A stretch of 64,000 bases of DNA from Bacillus sp. FJAT-25509 (GCF_001420605.1 NZ_LJIZ01000016.1:124001-188000); one strand, 5' to 3'. Positions 33,916 through 43,703 are shown, counted from the stretch's first letter. A program made the numbers and translations. Notes: generated by a model not told the origin, from the sequence alone.

Positions 33916-35073
33916 CTATACTCTTGCACCTGCTTTTAATGCTTTTTGGAAGCTTGCAATCAAGTCTTCTATATCTTCTAAACCAACGGATACCCTTATT
34001 AATGTATCTTTAACCCCTAATCGCTCACGAACATCGAGCGGTATTGCAGCATGGGACATCTTTACAGGATATGAAACAATCGTCTCAACTCCACCAAGTG
34101 AAACTGCAACTGCAACGTTTTCGACTGATTGAAGGAAACTTGTCGTTTGTTCAATCGTTTTTAGTGTAAATGAAAGGACTGCTCCTCCTCCAGTAGCCTG
34201 CTCAAAATGAACATCGTGACCAGGATGATCTTTTAGTCCTGGGTAATAAACATCCTCAACTTCTTCTTGTTCTAAAAGCCAGTTTGCTAATTTTGATGCA
34301 GTTTGTTCATATGCATCCATACGAACTTTTAGGGTCTTTAATCCTCTTAATGTTAGCCAACAGTCTTGTGGACCTAAAATAGCTCCGAATGAATTTTGGA
34401 TTGTGTATAAATCACTTGCAAGTTCTTCTGAATTTACGACCGCTAATCCTCCAATTACATCGCTATGACCTGCAATAAACTTTGTTGCACTATGAACGAC
34501 AATATCAGCTCCTAAGTCTAATGGTCTTTGTAAATATGGTGATAAAAAACTATTATCTACAATGACAAGGATGTCATTTTCTTTTGCTATTTTAATAGCA
34601 CTACTTAAATCAGTAATTTTCAAAAGAGGATTAGACGGTGTTTCTAAATAAAGTCCTTTTGTATTTGGCTTTATTCCGGCTTTAATCTCTTCTAAATTAG
34701 ATGCGTCGACGAAAGTAAAATCGATTCCGAAACGATTTAAAACTTTTGTTGCTATTCTAAATGTTCCCCCATAAACATCTTCACAAATGACAATATGATC
34801 TCCTGCTGAAAACAAAGATAATACAGATGAGATTGCGGCCATTCCTGATGAAAACGCAAAGCCACGTACACCATTTTCTAATTTTGCAATTGTATTTTCT
34901 AACGCTTCTCTTGTTGGATTTCCACTTCTCGCATAGTCGTACTTCCCAAAATTCTCAATATCAAATTGATGAAACGTTGATGTCTGATAAATTGGTATAC
35001 TTAATGCACCTGTTGCCTGATCAATTTCATTTCCGTTATGAATTAGTTTCGTTCCAAATTGCATGCTCATCAC
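33916..35073 (-). CDS. metC: Cystathionine lyase (MetC-type, Cys/Met metabolism PLP enzyme)
   Basis: 385 aa. It cleaves cystathionine to homocysteine (beta-lyase role in the methionine pathway), with PLP lysine in VVHSATKFIAGHSDV (about residue 195). Other marks: YDYARSGNPTREALE, GLYLETPSNPLLKITDL and SLGGVETIVSYP. It overlaps the end of metI by 4 bp, so the pair is translationally coupled under the S-box riboswitch. The start could be GTG 35073, ATG 35070 or ATG 35064; GGGGTGA favours the last. MetC rather than a gamma-lyase is inferred from the metI-metC order of B. subtilis. Confidence 0.88.
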   Translation of the reverse strand: MMSMQFGTKLIHNGNEIDQATGALSIPIYQTSTFHQFDIENFGKYDYARSGNPTREALENTIAKLENGVRGFAFSSGMAAISSVLSLFSAGDHIVICEDVYGGTFRIATKVLNRFGIDFTFVDASNLEEIKAGIKPNTKGLYLETPSNPLLKITDLSSAIKIAKENDILVIVDNSFLSPYLQRPLDLGADIVVHSATKFIAGHSDVIGGLAVVNSEELASDLYTIQNSFGAILGPQDCWLTLRGLKTLKVRMDAYEQTASKLANWLLEQEEVEDVYYPGLKDHPGHDVHFEQATGGGAVLSFTLKTIEQTTSFLQSVENVAVAVSLGGVETIVSYPVKMSHAAIPLDVRERLGVKDTLIRVSVGLEDIEDLIASFQKALKAGARV

Positions 35074-36239
35074 CCCAATGCATTTTCTAAGTCATTTAAT
35101 AAATCATCAATATGTTCAATTCCCACTGATAAACGTAATGTATGGTCATCTAGACCAAGCTTTCTTTTAAATTCTTCTGGCATCTCTGAATGAGTTTGTG
35201 TATGTGGATACGTAATTAACGATTCGACTCCACCTAAACTTTCTGCGAATGTAATGACTTTTACGCTTCCTAAAACCTGTTCTACTAAACTTAACTCCTT
35301 CACTTTAAATGAAATCATTGCACCAAATCCAGTTGCCTGTTCTTTAATAATTGAATACCCTTTATGCGTTGGTAATCCTACATAATATACTTCAGTAACA
35401 TTTGGATGATTTTCTAAAAACTTCGCAAGTACAATCGCATTTTTTTGACTGTATTCCATGCGTAAATGCAATGTTTTAATTCCTCTTAAGATTAACCAAG
35501 AGTCAAATGGAGCTAATGTTGCACCTGTTGATTTTTGATAATAGCGAATTCGTTCATTTGTATATTCTGAATTCGTTACGACGAAGCCAGCTAGTGTATC
35601 ATTATGGCCACCTAAATACTTTGTTCCACTATGAACAACTACATCTGCCCCTAATTCAATTGGTCTAAAGAAATAAGGAGTTAAAAATGTATTATCGACA
35701 ATTACAATAATATCTCGTTTTTTTGCAATCTCTACTACTCTTTTTAAATCAGTTACTTTCATCATTGGATTTGAAGGTGTCTCAATAAAAATTCCTTTTG
35801 TGTTCGGTTTAAGTGCATCAAGAATATGTTCAATTTCAGTCGTATCAACAAAATTATGCTCAAGTCCATATGGCGAATAAATTTCTTCGAATAAGCGATA
35901 TGTACCACCGTATAAATCATCTGAAACAATTAGGTGATCACCCTTTTTAAATAAGCTTAATACTGCAGTAACTGCTGCATTTCCTGTTGCGAATGCAACG
36001 CCATAATTTGCACTTTCTAATTTTGCAACAGTATTTTCGACTTCTTCTCGTGTTGGATTTTGTAATCTTGCATAATCATATCCAGTTGACTGATGTAGAC
36101 CTGCATGCTTAAATGTAGCTGATTGATAAATTGGATAACTAATTGCACCAGTTAATGGATCATACCCTTTGCTACCATGAACAGCTACCGTTTCAATCGA
36201 TTTTTTATTCGTGTTTAAAGCCTCTTTTGTGTTAGTCAT
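35070..36239 (-). CDS. metI: Cystathionine gamma-synthase / O-acetylhomoserine thiolyase
   Basis: 389 aa PLP enzyme forming cystathionine (or homocysteine) from an activated homoserine and cysteine (or sulfide). PLP lysine in VVHSGTKYLGGHNDTLAG, YDYARLQNPTREEVE and SLGGVESLITYPHTQTH. The last differs from MetC, as expected between gamma-synthase and beta-lyase branches (about 40 percent alike). First gene of metI-metC, behind an S-box. GGGGGA lies 7 nt before the ATG. An extra about 15 N-terminal residues precede the usual start of the family. Confidence 0.9.
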   Translation of the reverse strand: MTNTKEALNTNKKSIETVAVHGSKGYDPLTGAISYPIYQSATFKHAGLHQSTGYDYARLQNPTREEVENTVAKLESANYGVAFATGNAAVTAVLSLFKKGDHLIVSDDLYGGTYRLFEEIYSPYGLEHNFVDTTEIEHILDALKPNTKGIFIETPSNPMMKVTDLKRVVEIAKKRDIIVIVDNTFLTPYFFRPIELGADVVVHSGTKYLGGHNDTLAGFVVTNSEYTNERIRYYQKSTGATLAPFDSWLILRGIKTLHLRMEYSQKNAIVLAKFLENHPNVTEVYYVGLPTHKGYSIIKEQATGFGAMISFKVKELSLVEQVLGSVKVITFAESLGGVESLITYPHTQTHSEMPEEFKRKLGLDDHTLRLSVGIEHIDDLLNDLENALG

Positions 36240-36264
36240 TATAAATCCCCCATTTTAGTCAAAT

Positions 36265-36423
36265 AAAAAAACCACTTCCTAAAAAATAAGAAGTGGTTAT
36301 GTCTGTAAAATAAACATATCGCTCTTATCTTCCAGGTTTTTCACCTGCAGGATTTAGCACTTTCTAGTATTTACTAGAGTTGCCGGGTTTCGTCGGGCCA
36401 GTCCCTCCACCGCTCTTGATAAG
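36265..36423 (-). promoter_or_regulatory. SAM riboswitch (S-box) with terminator, before metI-metC
   Basis: On the minus strand, CTTATCAAGAGCGGTGGAGG begins the aptamer at 36423, followed by GACTGGCCCGACGAAACCCG and GGCAAC; the closing strand GATAAGAGCGAT ends near 36318. These are the conserved S-box P1, kink-turn and core elements. The expression platform is the terminator at 36265-36298 (AACCACTTCTT/AGGAAGTGGTT plus T7). High SAM should stabilise the aptamer and stop transcription before metI. Confidence 0.95.
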
Positions 36424-36442
36424 ATTATTAAATTATATTGTT

Positions 36443-36471
36443 AGTATATTAAAAACTCTGATAATTATCAA
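36443..36471 (-). promoter_or_regulatory. Sigma-A promoter of metI-metC
   Basis: TTGATA (36466-36471), 17-bp spacer, TATACT (36443-36448), placing the start of RNA about 12-15 bp before the S-box P1 strand. Confidence 0.8.
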
Positions 36472-36503
36472 TCGTTTTTTTTGAATTATTTAATAATTAA
36501 CTC

Positions 36504-38777
36504 TTACTTCCATTCTTCAGGTAATAAACTTTGATAAAGTGAACTCTTATATCGATCATCAATTAGTAATAAAGTCCCTTCATCTGATTCAGAACGGATA
36601 ACTCTTCCACCCGCTTGCATTACTTTATTCATACCTGGAAAGACATATGCATAATAATACCCATTTTTTCCAACCGAATTAAAATGCTCCTTTAAAATAT
36701 TTCTTTCTAAACAAATCTGTGGCAATCCTACACCCACTACTACTACACCGTTTAAGCGATCCCCCTTTAAATCGATCCCTTCAGAGAATATTCCACCTAA
36801 TACAGCAAACCCAACCAAAGTTTCCTCATTTAGACTATCAAACTGTAAAAGGAACTCCTCTCGTTCAATTTCAGACATACCATTTTCTTGAACGATTGTC
36901 TTTATGTTAGGGTTTTTCTCTTTAAATAAATCAACACTTTGAATTAAATATTGATATGACGGATAAAAAACTAAATAATTACCTTTTCTTTTCGTAATTT
37001 CTTTATAGACAGAATCAATTAATCTTTCTAAATTTCTTTCACGATCTTGGTATCGAGTTGAAAGAGGATCAATTGTTACTTCCAGTTGTTCTCTATGAAA
37101 AGGAGAATCGATTGAAATTGTATAATCTCGACTTTGATCACCAAGCATATCTTGAAAATATTGTATTGGCGTTAAAGTAGCCGAAAAATAAATTGTAGAG
37201 CGAAATCTTTTTATGACGTCATTCACTACTTTAGAAGGATCAAGGCAAAATAACTTTAAATGTACTTCACTTTTATATAGTTCATAGTAGCATACATAAT
37301 TTTCATCAAAAAACTCCGCAATTTTGACGAAGTTGAGTGACTCAAAATATGTATCAAGTTGAAGTTGTTTATTTTCGTCCTCTTCCATTTCCTGTAATTT
37401 TATTTCTACGATTTCATTGAATGTATGTAGAAGTTCTAGTAAATCACCATCTATTTCCTTTGAAACTGGGGTTACAACGTCCTTCCATTTTTTTCTTAAT
37501 TCAATAAATCGCTTATTTATTTCATTTATTATGTCATAAAGTTCATCTTTTAAATTTTTATATCTATTTTTCAACTCTAAAAATTTAGATTTGAATAGAC
37601 TCGCAGAATACATTTCTCTTGCACGATCAACAAGATTATGAGCTTCATCAATTAATAAAACCGAACTTCGTTTATGTTCATCAAATAATCGTTTTAACGA
37701 AACTCTAGGATCAAAAATATAATTTACATCGCAAATAATCGCATCGGAAGAATTTAATAAATCTAAAGAGTATTCAAATGGACATACTGTATGTTTGCGG
37801 GCATATTCTTCTATTTTCTCCCTAGTTAACGATTTTTCCGATGAAAGAATATCAAGAACAGCATCATTTATTCGGTCATAATAACCATTAGCAAATTCAC
37901 AATAATCCTTTTGACACATCGTCTCTTCTTTAAAACAGATTTTATCTTTTGCTGTAATCGTCGTACACTTTATACAAAGTCCTTGATCTGTCATTAGCTT
38001 AAATGCTTCTTCAGCAACAGTCCTAGTAATCGTCTTAGAAGTTAAGTAAAACATTCGATTTATACTATTCTCACCAATACTTTTAACTGTCGGAAAAATA
38101 GTCGAAACCGTTTTGCCAATTCCGGTTGGGGCTACCGCAAATAAATTATTACCTTCTTGAATTGTTTGATATACCGCACCTGCTAACTTTCTTTGACCTT
38201 TTCTAAAAGAAGGAAAGGGAAAATTTAATTCTTTTATTGTCTGATTCCTTGTTTCAATATGATCGTATTTCCATTTTGCAAAAGGATAATAAATTTCCAG
38301 CATTTTGTATAAGTAATTTGTTAATTCATCTTTTGTAAATAAGAGGTCGAAGCTTATTTTTTGCTCGGTTAAAATATTAATATATGTAAGTCTAAGTGTA
38401 ATTTTTTCAAGTTGTAATTCTTCACAAATAAAATATCCATAAACTTTTGCTTGAGCCCAATGAACAGGATATGAATTTTCATTTATTTCATTTAAATCCT
38501 TCATTGTTGATTTAATTTCTTCTATTATATATTGACCATCATTAAATAATAATCCATCACAACGGCCTTCTATCTGAAACACCAACTGATCCAATGTAAT
38601 GTTGCCGGATATAGATCGTTCTTTTACATCCTGTTCACCATATTCTCTTTGGATTTTTTGGTGTGCCTTTGTTCCTTCAATTAATGAAACCGAACTTTTA
38701 TATGTTACATTGATACTTCCCGCTGTATGAGCATACTCAACTAGCGTTCGAACTGATACCTTTATACAATTCTCCAA
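36504..38777 (-). CDS. DinG/XPD-type DNA helicase with N-terminal RecB-like nuclease domain
   Basis: 757 aa. Residues 1-165 carry a PD-(D/E)XK nuclease signature: H39, E70, D74, E87-x-K89 (IIEEIKS) and Q109-x3-Y113, the QxxxY motif of RecB/Cas4-type nucleases. The helicase part has Walker A APTGIGKT (216-223), DEAH in LLIDEAHNLVDRA, the cysteine cluster CIKC...ICF...MCQKDYC...VCPFEYS expected to hold a 4Fe-4S centre, and C-terminal motifs (GRVIRSESDEGTLLLIDDRY). It is therefore a superfamily 2, 5'-3' helicase of XPD/DinG type fused to a nuclease. Likely in DNA repair or removal of branched or R-loop structures; true role unknown. It sits directly after metI-metC in reverse order, with its own start region. 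Confidence 0.87.
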   Translation of the reverse strand: MENCIKVSVRTLVEYAHTAGSINVTYKSSVSLIEGTKAHQKIQREYGEQDVKERSISGNITLDQLVFQIEGRCDGLLFNDGQYIIEEIKSTMKDLNEINENSYPVHWAQAKVYGYFICEELQLEKITLRLTYINILTEQKISFDLLFTKDELTNYLYKMLEIYYPFAKWKYDHIETRNQTIKELNFPFPSFRKGQRKLAGAVYQTIQEGNNLFAVAPTGIGKTVSTIFPTVKSIGENSINRMFYLTSKTITRTVAEEAFKLMTDQGLCIKCTTITAKDKICFKEETMCQKDYCEFANGYYDRINDAVLDILSSEKSLTREKIEEYARKHTVCPFEYSLDLLNSSDAIICDVNYIFDPRVSLKRLFDEHKRSSVLLIDEAHNLVDRAREMYSASLFKSKFLELKNRYKNLKDELYDIINEINKRFIELRKKWKDVVTPVSKEIDGDLLELLHTFNEIVEIKLQEMEEDENKQLQLDTYFESLNFVKIAEFFDENYVCYYELYKSEVHLKLFCLDPSKVVNDVIKRFRSTIYFSATLTPIQYFQDMLGDQSRDYTISIDSPFHREQLEVTIDPLSTRYQDRERNLERLIDSVYKEITKRKGNYLVFYPSYQYLIQSVDLFKEKNPNIKTIVQENGMSEIEREEFLLQFDSLNEETLVGFAVLGGIFSEGIDLKGDRLNGVVVVGVGLPQICLERNILKEHFNSVGKNGYYYAYVFPGMNKVMQAGGRVIRSESDEGTLLLIDDRYKSSLYQSLLPEEWK

Positions 38778-38847
38778 GTGAGTACCCTCCTTTTTTTACA
38801 TTTTATCATAATTCTTCTTTCTTGATTAAGAATGAACGGTAACAATA

Positions 38848-38880
38848 AAAAAGTTCAAGTTAAACTAACTTGAACTTTTA
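38848..38880 (-). terminator. Terminator of the YcxB-like gene
   Basis: AAAAGTTCAAGTTA and its complement around a 4-nt loop, with A/T runs on both sides. Confidence 0.75.
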
Positions 38881-38902
38881 GAGATCAGGATGCACTATTT
38901 AA

Positions 38903-39430
38903 CTAGCAATATAAAACTTGAATATTATATTTTCTGTAAAATTGTAATAATCTCTCCACGTCATCCTTTATTGCTTCTAGTGGCACTACAATGGCTTGCA
39001 TACTTGTTAAGTAAATGTAAAAGTAATTCTTCGTGCTTTTTATTTCAACTATATCATCCCACTTTATTTCATGAACACTTGATTGTGTAATTTCTTTGAT
39101 CCCATTCTCATCTACCTTTAGAGAATGTTCACCGAATAAGGATTCATCGTTCTTTTCAGTTAAATGCTTAATCATTTTGTTTTTTGATGACCGGTAGAAA
39201 TACTTTGGAAAATAAATGAACCAAACAATGGCTGCTAACGAAAAGGCAAGTAAATAACCAAATAGTGGTTGTTTGAAAAGAAAGGAAATTAAAAATGGTA
39301 TTACTAAATAGATTAAACTCACAGCAATTCGTTGATTTATTAACGACTTTTGAACAGTTTTTGAGTGTTTTAAATGATGTAAATTAAATTCAATATAATC
39401 ATCCAAATTAATTTCATAACTAAGTTTCAT
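38903..39430 (-). CDS. YcxB-like membrane protein
   Basis: 175 aa. Two membrane helices (about 36-52 and 58-74), then a cytoplasmic PH-like YcxB C-terminal domain (LKVDENGIKEITQSSVHEIKWDDIVEIKSTKN). The family is common in Firmicutes without known activity. AGGTTAAGT before the ATG. Single gene with its own terminator. Confidence 0.8.
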   Translation of the reverse strand: MKLSYEINLDDYIEFNLHHLKHSKTVQKSLINQRIAVSLIYLVIPFLISFLFKQPLFGYLLAFSLAAIVWFIYFPKYFYRSSKNKMIKHLTEKNDESLFGEHSLKVDENGIKEITQSSVHEIKWDDIVEIKSTKNYFYIYLTSMQAIVVPLEAIKDDVERLLQFYRKYNIQVLYC

Positions 39431-39666
39431 ACTTAACCTCCATTTTCACAAAAATATTAATTCACTATTATTTTAACATTAGAAAAAATTAGAAAATGAA
39501 GATATTTTATCTACTTATATTAAGTTGACTTTTCAAGATTCATAGAATTAATTCTTATATTAAGAATTCGTAATAATTCATTTCTAAAGTTCTAATTTAA
39601 AATTTTCTGCATAAAAATGGTTGTCCTAACTGTAAATCACAAAAATTGTGACAAATAAGCTCGGCT

Positions 39667-39890
39667 GCAAATAAGTCATAGAGAGTCGCAATTAAATGGA
39701 GAAATCTTGCAATTAAACAGTGGACTGCAAATAAAATCTGAGTATCGCAATTAAAATTGGCGAAATGGCAATTAAAACCCTAAGAATCGCAATTTAATTT
39801 AAAAAGTACCCATACCAGTTAAGGTATTATCACCTAAAAAAACATACAAAAGCAGATCATTTCAAATGAAAAACTTGCAATATGGCTTGT
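39667..39890 (+). repeat. Dispersed intergenic repeat, copy B (longest)
   Basis: Seven boxes of GCAAWTAAA type with start-to-start spacings of 21, 21, 18, 20, 21 and 21 bp. They are followed by ACCCATACCAGTTAAGGTAT, ATCACCTAAAA, GCAGATCATTTCAAATGAAA and GCAATATGGCT. Copies A and C have four and three boxes. It fills the gap between the YcxB-like gene and the ABC transporter genes, where nothing else was found. Confidence 0.8.
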
Positions 39891-40080
39891 ATCTAATAAA
39901 AACTTGATAAGAGCCTGCAGAAATATCTAATAAAGTTCAATTAGATCAATTGCAAACGAAAAAAAGCCGTTTAAATACCCCCATCCTTAGCACAAGTACA
40001 TTTTTCAATAAAAAAAGGACCGCTCATTCGTCAGTTAACCTGACTTTTGAGGCAGCCCCAATCTAAACAACACAGATCAA

Positions 40081-41868
40081 TTATGCTCCATCATTAATGA
40101 AGCTATATTGCGCCATGTATAGCTTATAATAATGTCCTTTTAAAGCTAATAATTCTTCATGTGTACCGCTTTCCTCGACATTTCCGTTTCCAATTACCAT
40201 AATTTTGTCGCAGTCACGAATTGTCGATAATCGGTGGGCAATAACAAATGAAGTACGACCTTCTAATAGCTTTTCAATACCATTTTGGACAAGCTTCTCA
40301 GTATGAGTATCGATATTCGAAGTAGCTTCATCTAAAATCAAAATTCTAGGATCAGCTAGTAGAGCTCGAGCAAACGAGATTAATTGTCTTTGACCTAATG
40401 AAAGTCTTGAGCCCCTCTCGTTTACATCTGTCTTATACCCATCCTCCATTTTAATGATAAAGTCATGAGCATGAACTGCTTTAGCTGCGGCAATTACTTC
40501 TTCATCTGTAGCATTTAATTTACCGTATCGAATATTTTCCATAATCGATGTTGAGAATAGGAAAGTATCTTGTAGCATAATTCCCATTTGACTTCTAAAA
40601 GATTCTAAATCTACTTTTTTAATATCATTTCCATCAACTAAAACTTCACCTTTTAAAGGATCATAGAATCTGCTTAAAAGTGAAACAATCGTCGTTTTCC
40701 CTGCACCTGTTGCACCTACTAATGCAATTTTTTCACCTGGATTTATTGTGAAATTTATATTTTTTAATACTGTAGAGTTTTCATCATAACCAAAAGTTAC
40801 ATTTCTAAATTGAACTTCACCATTGATTCGTCCAATTGGTGGTGCATTTTCTTCACTAATAATTTCTGGATCAATATCCATAATGTCAAAAATACGATCA
40901 GCTGCCGAGAAGTTTGATATTAATGTATTATAGAAGTTTGATAAGTTCATAATTGGACGCCAGAACATCCCAATATACATTGAAAATGCGATTAATGTTC
41001 CAACTTCAATTTCTTGACTAGTTACAAGCTTATATCCAACATAAAATACAATTACAGTACCAACACCCCAAGAAAGCTCAACTAATGGCCAAAAGAAGTC
41101 ATTCATTTTTACTGCTTTCATGAATGATCCCATTAATTCAGATACCTTTTCTTTGAAATCTTTTTCTTTATCTTTTTCTTTCGCAAAGGATTGAACTACT
41201 TTTATTCCTGAAAAATCTTCATGTATAAACGCGATTAAATTTGAACGTTTCTTTCGGTAATCATCCCATCTTTTACGTGCACGTGTTTCAATATAAAACA
41301 TTGCAGCTGCTAAAAATGGAAGAATTGATACTGATGCGATTGCAAGTTTAACATTTAAGATAAACATTACAACTGTAACGCAAACTAAGCTTAGTAATTC
41401 CGGAATTAATGTTTGAATACTTTGGTTGAATAAATTTTGGAGAGCACTAATATCCCCCATTACACGAGCTAAAATTTTTCCTACTGGACGATTATCAAAA
41501 AACGTAAATGATAGTTTTTGAATATGTGTGTAAAGCTCATGACGAATATTTACTAAAATATTATTCGTAACGGAGCTAATCATCGTCCAACGTGTTTTTG
41601 AAGCAATCATTGCTAAGAAATTTAGTGCTAATAATACAGCTCCAATTATGATGAGCCCTTTTACATCGTGATTCTTAATATTTGTATCAATCGCTACCTT
41701 TAATAAATATGGGTTTAATATCCCAATTACCATTACAAATAACATTAAACAAATAACGGTAAATGTTTTTAATTTATAAGGTTTTAAATAAGTCCCGAGC
41801 CTAAGAATAAGCTCGGTTTTACTCCTATTTAGTTGGTCTTCATCACGATTAATCGTATTTTGTGCCAT
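40081..41868 (-). CDS. ABC exporter half-transporter, subunit 2 of a heterodimer
   Basis: 595 aa, membrane domain of six helices (about 35-320) and a nucleotide-binding domain. Walker A GATGAGKT (385-392), Walker B with the catalytic Glu (ILILDEATSNID, E514), but the signature is LSLGQ (489-493) instead of LSGGQ. The partner has the reverse arrangement, which is diagnostic of heterodimeric exporters (BmrCD, YfiBC, LmrCD type). Its start overlaps the partner stop by one base (TAATG). Substrate: probably drugs or other amphiphiles, given the attenuator upstream. Confidence 0.9.
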   Translation of the reverse strand: MAQNTINRDEDQLNRSKTELILRLGTYLKPYKLKTFTVICLMLFVMVIGILNPYLLKVAIDTNIKNHDVKGLIIIGAVLLALNFLAMIASKTRWTMISSVTNNILVNIRHELYTHIQKLSFTFFDNRPVGKILARVMGDISALQNLFNQSIQTLIPELLSLVCVTVVMFILNVKLAIASVSILPFLAAAMFYIETRARKRWDDYRKKRSNLIAFIHEDFSGIKVVQSFAKEKDKEKDFKEKVSELMGSFMKAVKMNDFFWPLVELSWGVGTVIVFYVGYKLVTSQEIEVGTLIAFSMYIGMFWRPIMNLSNFYNTLISNFSAADRIFDIMDIDPEIISEENAPPIGRINGEVQFRNVTFGYDENSTVLKNINFTINPGEKIALVGATGAGKTTIVSLLSRFYDPLKGEVLVDGNDIKKVDLESFRSQMGIMLQDTFLFSTSIMENIRYGKLNATDEEVIAAAKAVHAHDFIIKMEDGYKTDVNERGSRLSLGQRQLISFARALLADPRILILDEATSNIDTHTEKLVQNGIEKLLEGRTSFVIAHRLSTIRDCDKIMVIGNGNVEESGTHEELLALKGHYYKLYMAQYSFINDGA

Positions 41869-43604
41869 TAGACCACCCCGCTTTCTACTGTTTCAAAATC
41901 TTTGAATTGTTCTTCGTAGACTTCAAAGTATCTACCCTTTTTATCTAGTAATTGTTTATGATTTCCTTTTTCAACTATTTCTCCATTTTCAACAAATAGA
42001 ATGACATCGGCATTTTTTACTGCTGAAATACGGTGTGCAATTATAAATGTTGTACTATGTGAGAAACGTTTATTTAAATTGTGTAATAATTCATACTCCG
42101 TTTCCATATCTAATGCAGAAGTTGCATCATCTAAAATTAAGATTGGAGCATTTCTTAATAATGCGCGGGCAATTGATATACGTTGTTTTTGGCCACCAGA
42201 TAAACCAATTCCTCGTTCACCAATTTCCGTGTTGAATCCTTCTTCTAGCTCTTCAATAAAGTCTAGACAACATGCAATACGGCAAGCCTCACGGATTTCA
42301 TCCATAGTAGCATCTGGGTTTCCTAGTTTTACATTATTTTCAATCGTATCTGAGAAAAGGAATGTATCCTGAGAAACTAGAGACATATTTTTACGTAAAG
42401 ATGTTAAATTAAAATCTTTAACATTAACGCCATCTACTAGTACTTCTCCCTCAGCCACATCGTATGAGCGACCAATTAAATGAAGAATTGAGGATTTTCC
42501 GGCACCCGTCGTTCCCATAATGGCTACTTTACTACCGCTTGGAATATATAGATTAATATCTTTTAAGACAATTTCATCATTGTATTTAAAGCTTACATTT
42601 TTATATTCCACTGAACCGTCAACAAGATTAGGTGTATATGCTCCTTCTTTGTTTTCAATTTGAGTTTTACGATCTAAAATTTCAAAAATCTTCTTCGCAG
42701 AAGCTTGGTTTTTAGAAAGTACATCTGTTAACCAGCCTAACATTCTCATCGGCCAAATTAAGTTCCAAATATATCCACTAAATGCAACTAGTTCACCGAG
42801 TGTCATATTATTTTTTAAAACGAAATATCCACCGATAATAATCATTGCTACAAGCGCAATATTTGTTAAAAATTCAATATTAGGAAAATATTTACGCATT
42901 GTTTTAGCTTGAGCCATATTTAAATCATAATATCCACGATTCATTTTCAAAAATTTCAACGTCTCATGCTTTTCCCTAGCAAATGCTTTAACTAATCTTA
43001 CACCCGCAATATTTTGTTGAGCTGTTGTATTTATTTCAGCTGTATGGTCACTTATTTTTCCGTAACCTTTATTAAGTAAGCGATTTAAACGCGTCCCCAT
43101 ATATCCAATTGGGATCATAATTGCTAAACAGATTAATGCCAACTTCCAATTAATTACAAATAAGATAACTGTACTAAGAGTAAAATAAATAATATTTTCA
43201 ACAAATAATCTTAGTCCAAACGCAATTGTTTGCCAGATGTTTTCCACATCTTCGTTAATTCTCGAAAGTAATTCACCCGTGTTCATCGAGTCAAAATACT
43301 TAAACTCAAAACTTTGAATATGCTTGAACATATCATTTTTAATATCCTCATGTACCTTTGAACTTACTAAGTCATATAAATATTCTTTTACATATCCAAA
43401 AATTGATTTAATGATTGTGACACCTATAATACCGCAAATAACTGGAACTACGACTGATGCTTTTCCTTTCGTAATACCGTCATCGATTAGAATCATTTGT
43501 AAATAAGGAATTAAATGATCCACACCTATTACTAAAACCATTGAAATTGAACCAATAATAAATGAAAGCTTATGTCTAAAGACATATTTTAAAATTCGAG
43601 ACAA
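41868..43604 (-). CDS. ABC exporter half-transporter, subunit 1 of a heterodimer
   Basis: 578 aa, six membrane helices and a nucleotide-binding domain. Walker A GTTGAGKS (364-371), canonical signature LSGGQ (468-472), but the Walker B catalytic Glu is Asp (LILDDATSALD, D493), giving a degenerate site. With subunit 2 this yields one active and one degenerate ATP site. AGGGAGGTATAATTTTG is the ribosome binding region. Expression must pass the terminators at 43758-43790 and 43667-43703, preceded by a leader peptide, as for bmrB-bmrCD in B. subtilis. Confidence 0.9.
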   Translation of the reverse strand: MSRILKYVFRHKLSFIIGSISMVLVIGVDHLIPYLQMILIDDGITKGKASVVVPVICGIIGVTIIKSIFGYVKEYLYDLVSSKVHEDIKNDMFKHIQSFEFKYFDSMNTGELLSRINEDVENIWQTIAFGLRLFVENIIYFTLSTVILFVINWKLALICLAIMIPIGYMGTRLNRLLNKGYGKISDHTAEINTTAQQNIAGVRLVKAFAREKHETLKFLKMNRGYYDLNMAQAKTMRKYFPNIEFLTNIALVAMIIIGGYFVLKNNMTLGELVAFSGYIWNLIWPMRMLGWLTDVLSKNQASAKKIFEILDRKTQIENKEGAYTPNLVDGSVEYKNVSFKYNDEIVLKDINLYIPSGSKVAIMGTTGAGKSSILHLIGRSYDVAEGEVLVDGVNVKDFNLTSLRKNMSLVSQDTFLFSDTIENNVKLGNPDATMDEIREACRIACCLDFIEELEEGFNTEIGERGIGLSGGQKQRISIARALLRNAPILILDDATSALDMETEYELLHNLNKRFSHSTTFIIAHRISAVKNADVILFVENGEIVEKGNHKQLLDKKGRYFEVYEEQFKDFETVESGVV

Positions 43605-43666
43605 AATTATACCTCCCTTGTATCAATTAACCTAACTCTACGCAACCCTCCACTTTTTTTGACAAC

Positions 43667-43703
43667 AAAAAGACCATGGGAATATTTTCCATACCCCATG
43701 GCC
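43667..43703 (-). terminator. Attenuator hairpin T2 before the ABC exporter genes
   Basis: On the minus strand, GGCCATGGG pairs with CCCATGGTC (one G-U), followed by TTTTTG. It shares the CCATGGG core with T1, so arms of the two hairpins could pair with each other. Confidence 0.75.

Noticed and set aside
39667-39890. CRISPR-like array suggested by seven short boxes at regular spacing
   Set aside because: The boxes are only about 9 bp, degenerate, and the intervals are 9-12 bp; no cas genes are present. Better described as a phased repeat element.
41868-43604. Asp in place of the Walker B Glu taken as inactivating mutation
   Set aside because: The partner subunit has the canonical Glu and a degenerate signature, so this is the normal asymmetric design of heterodimeric exporters.
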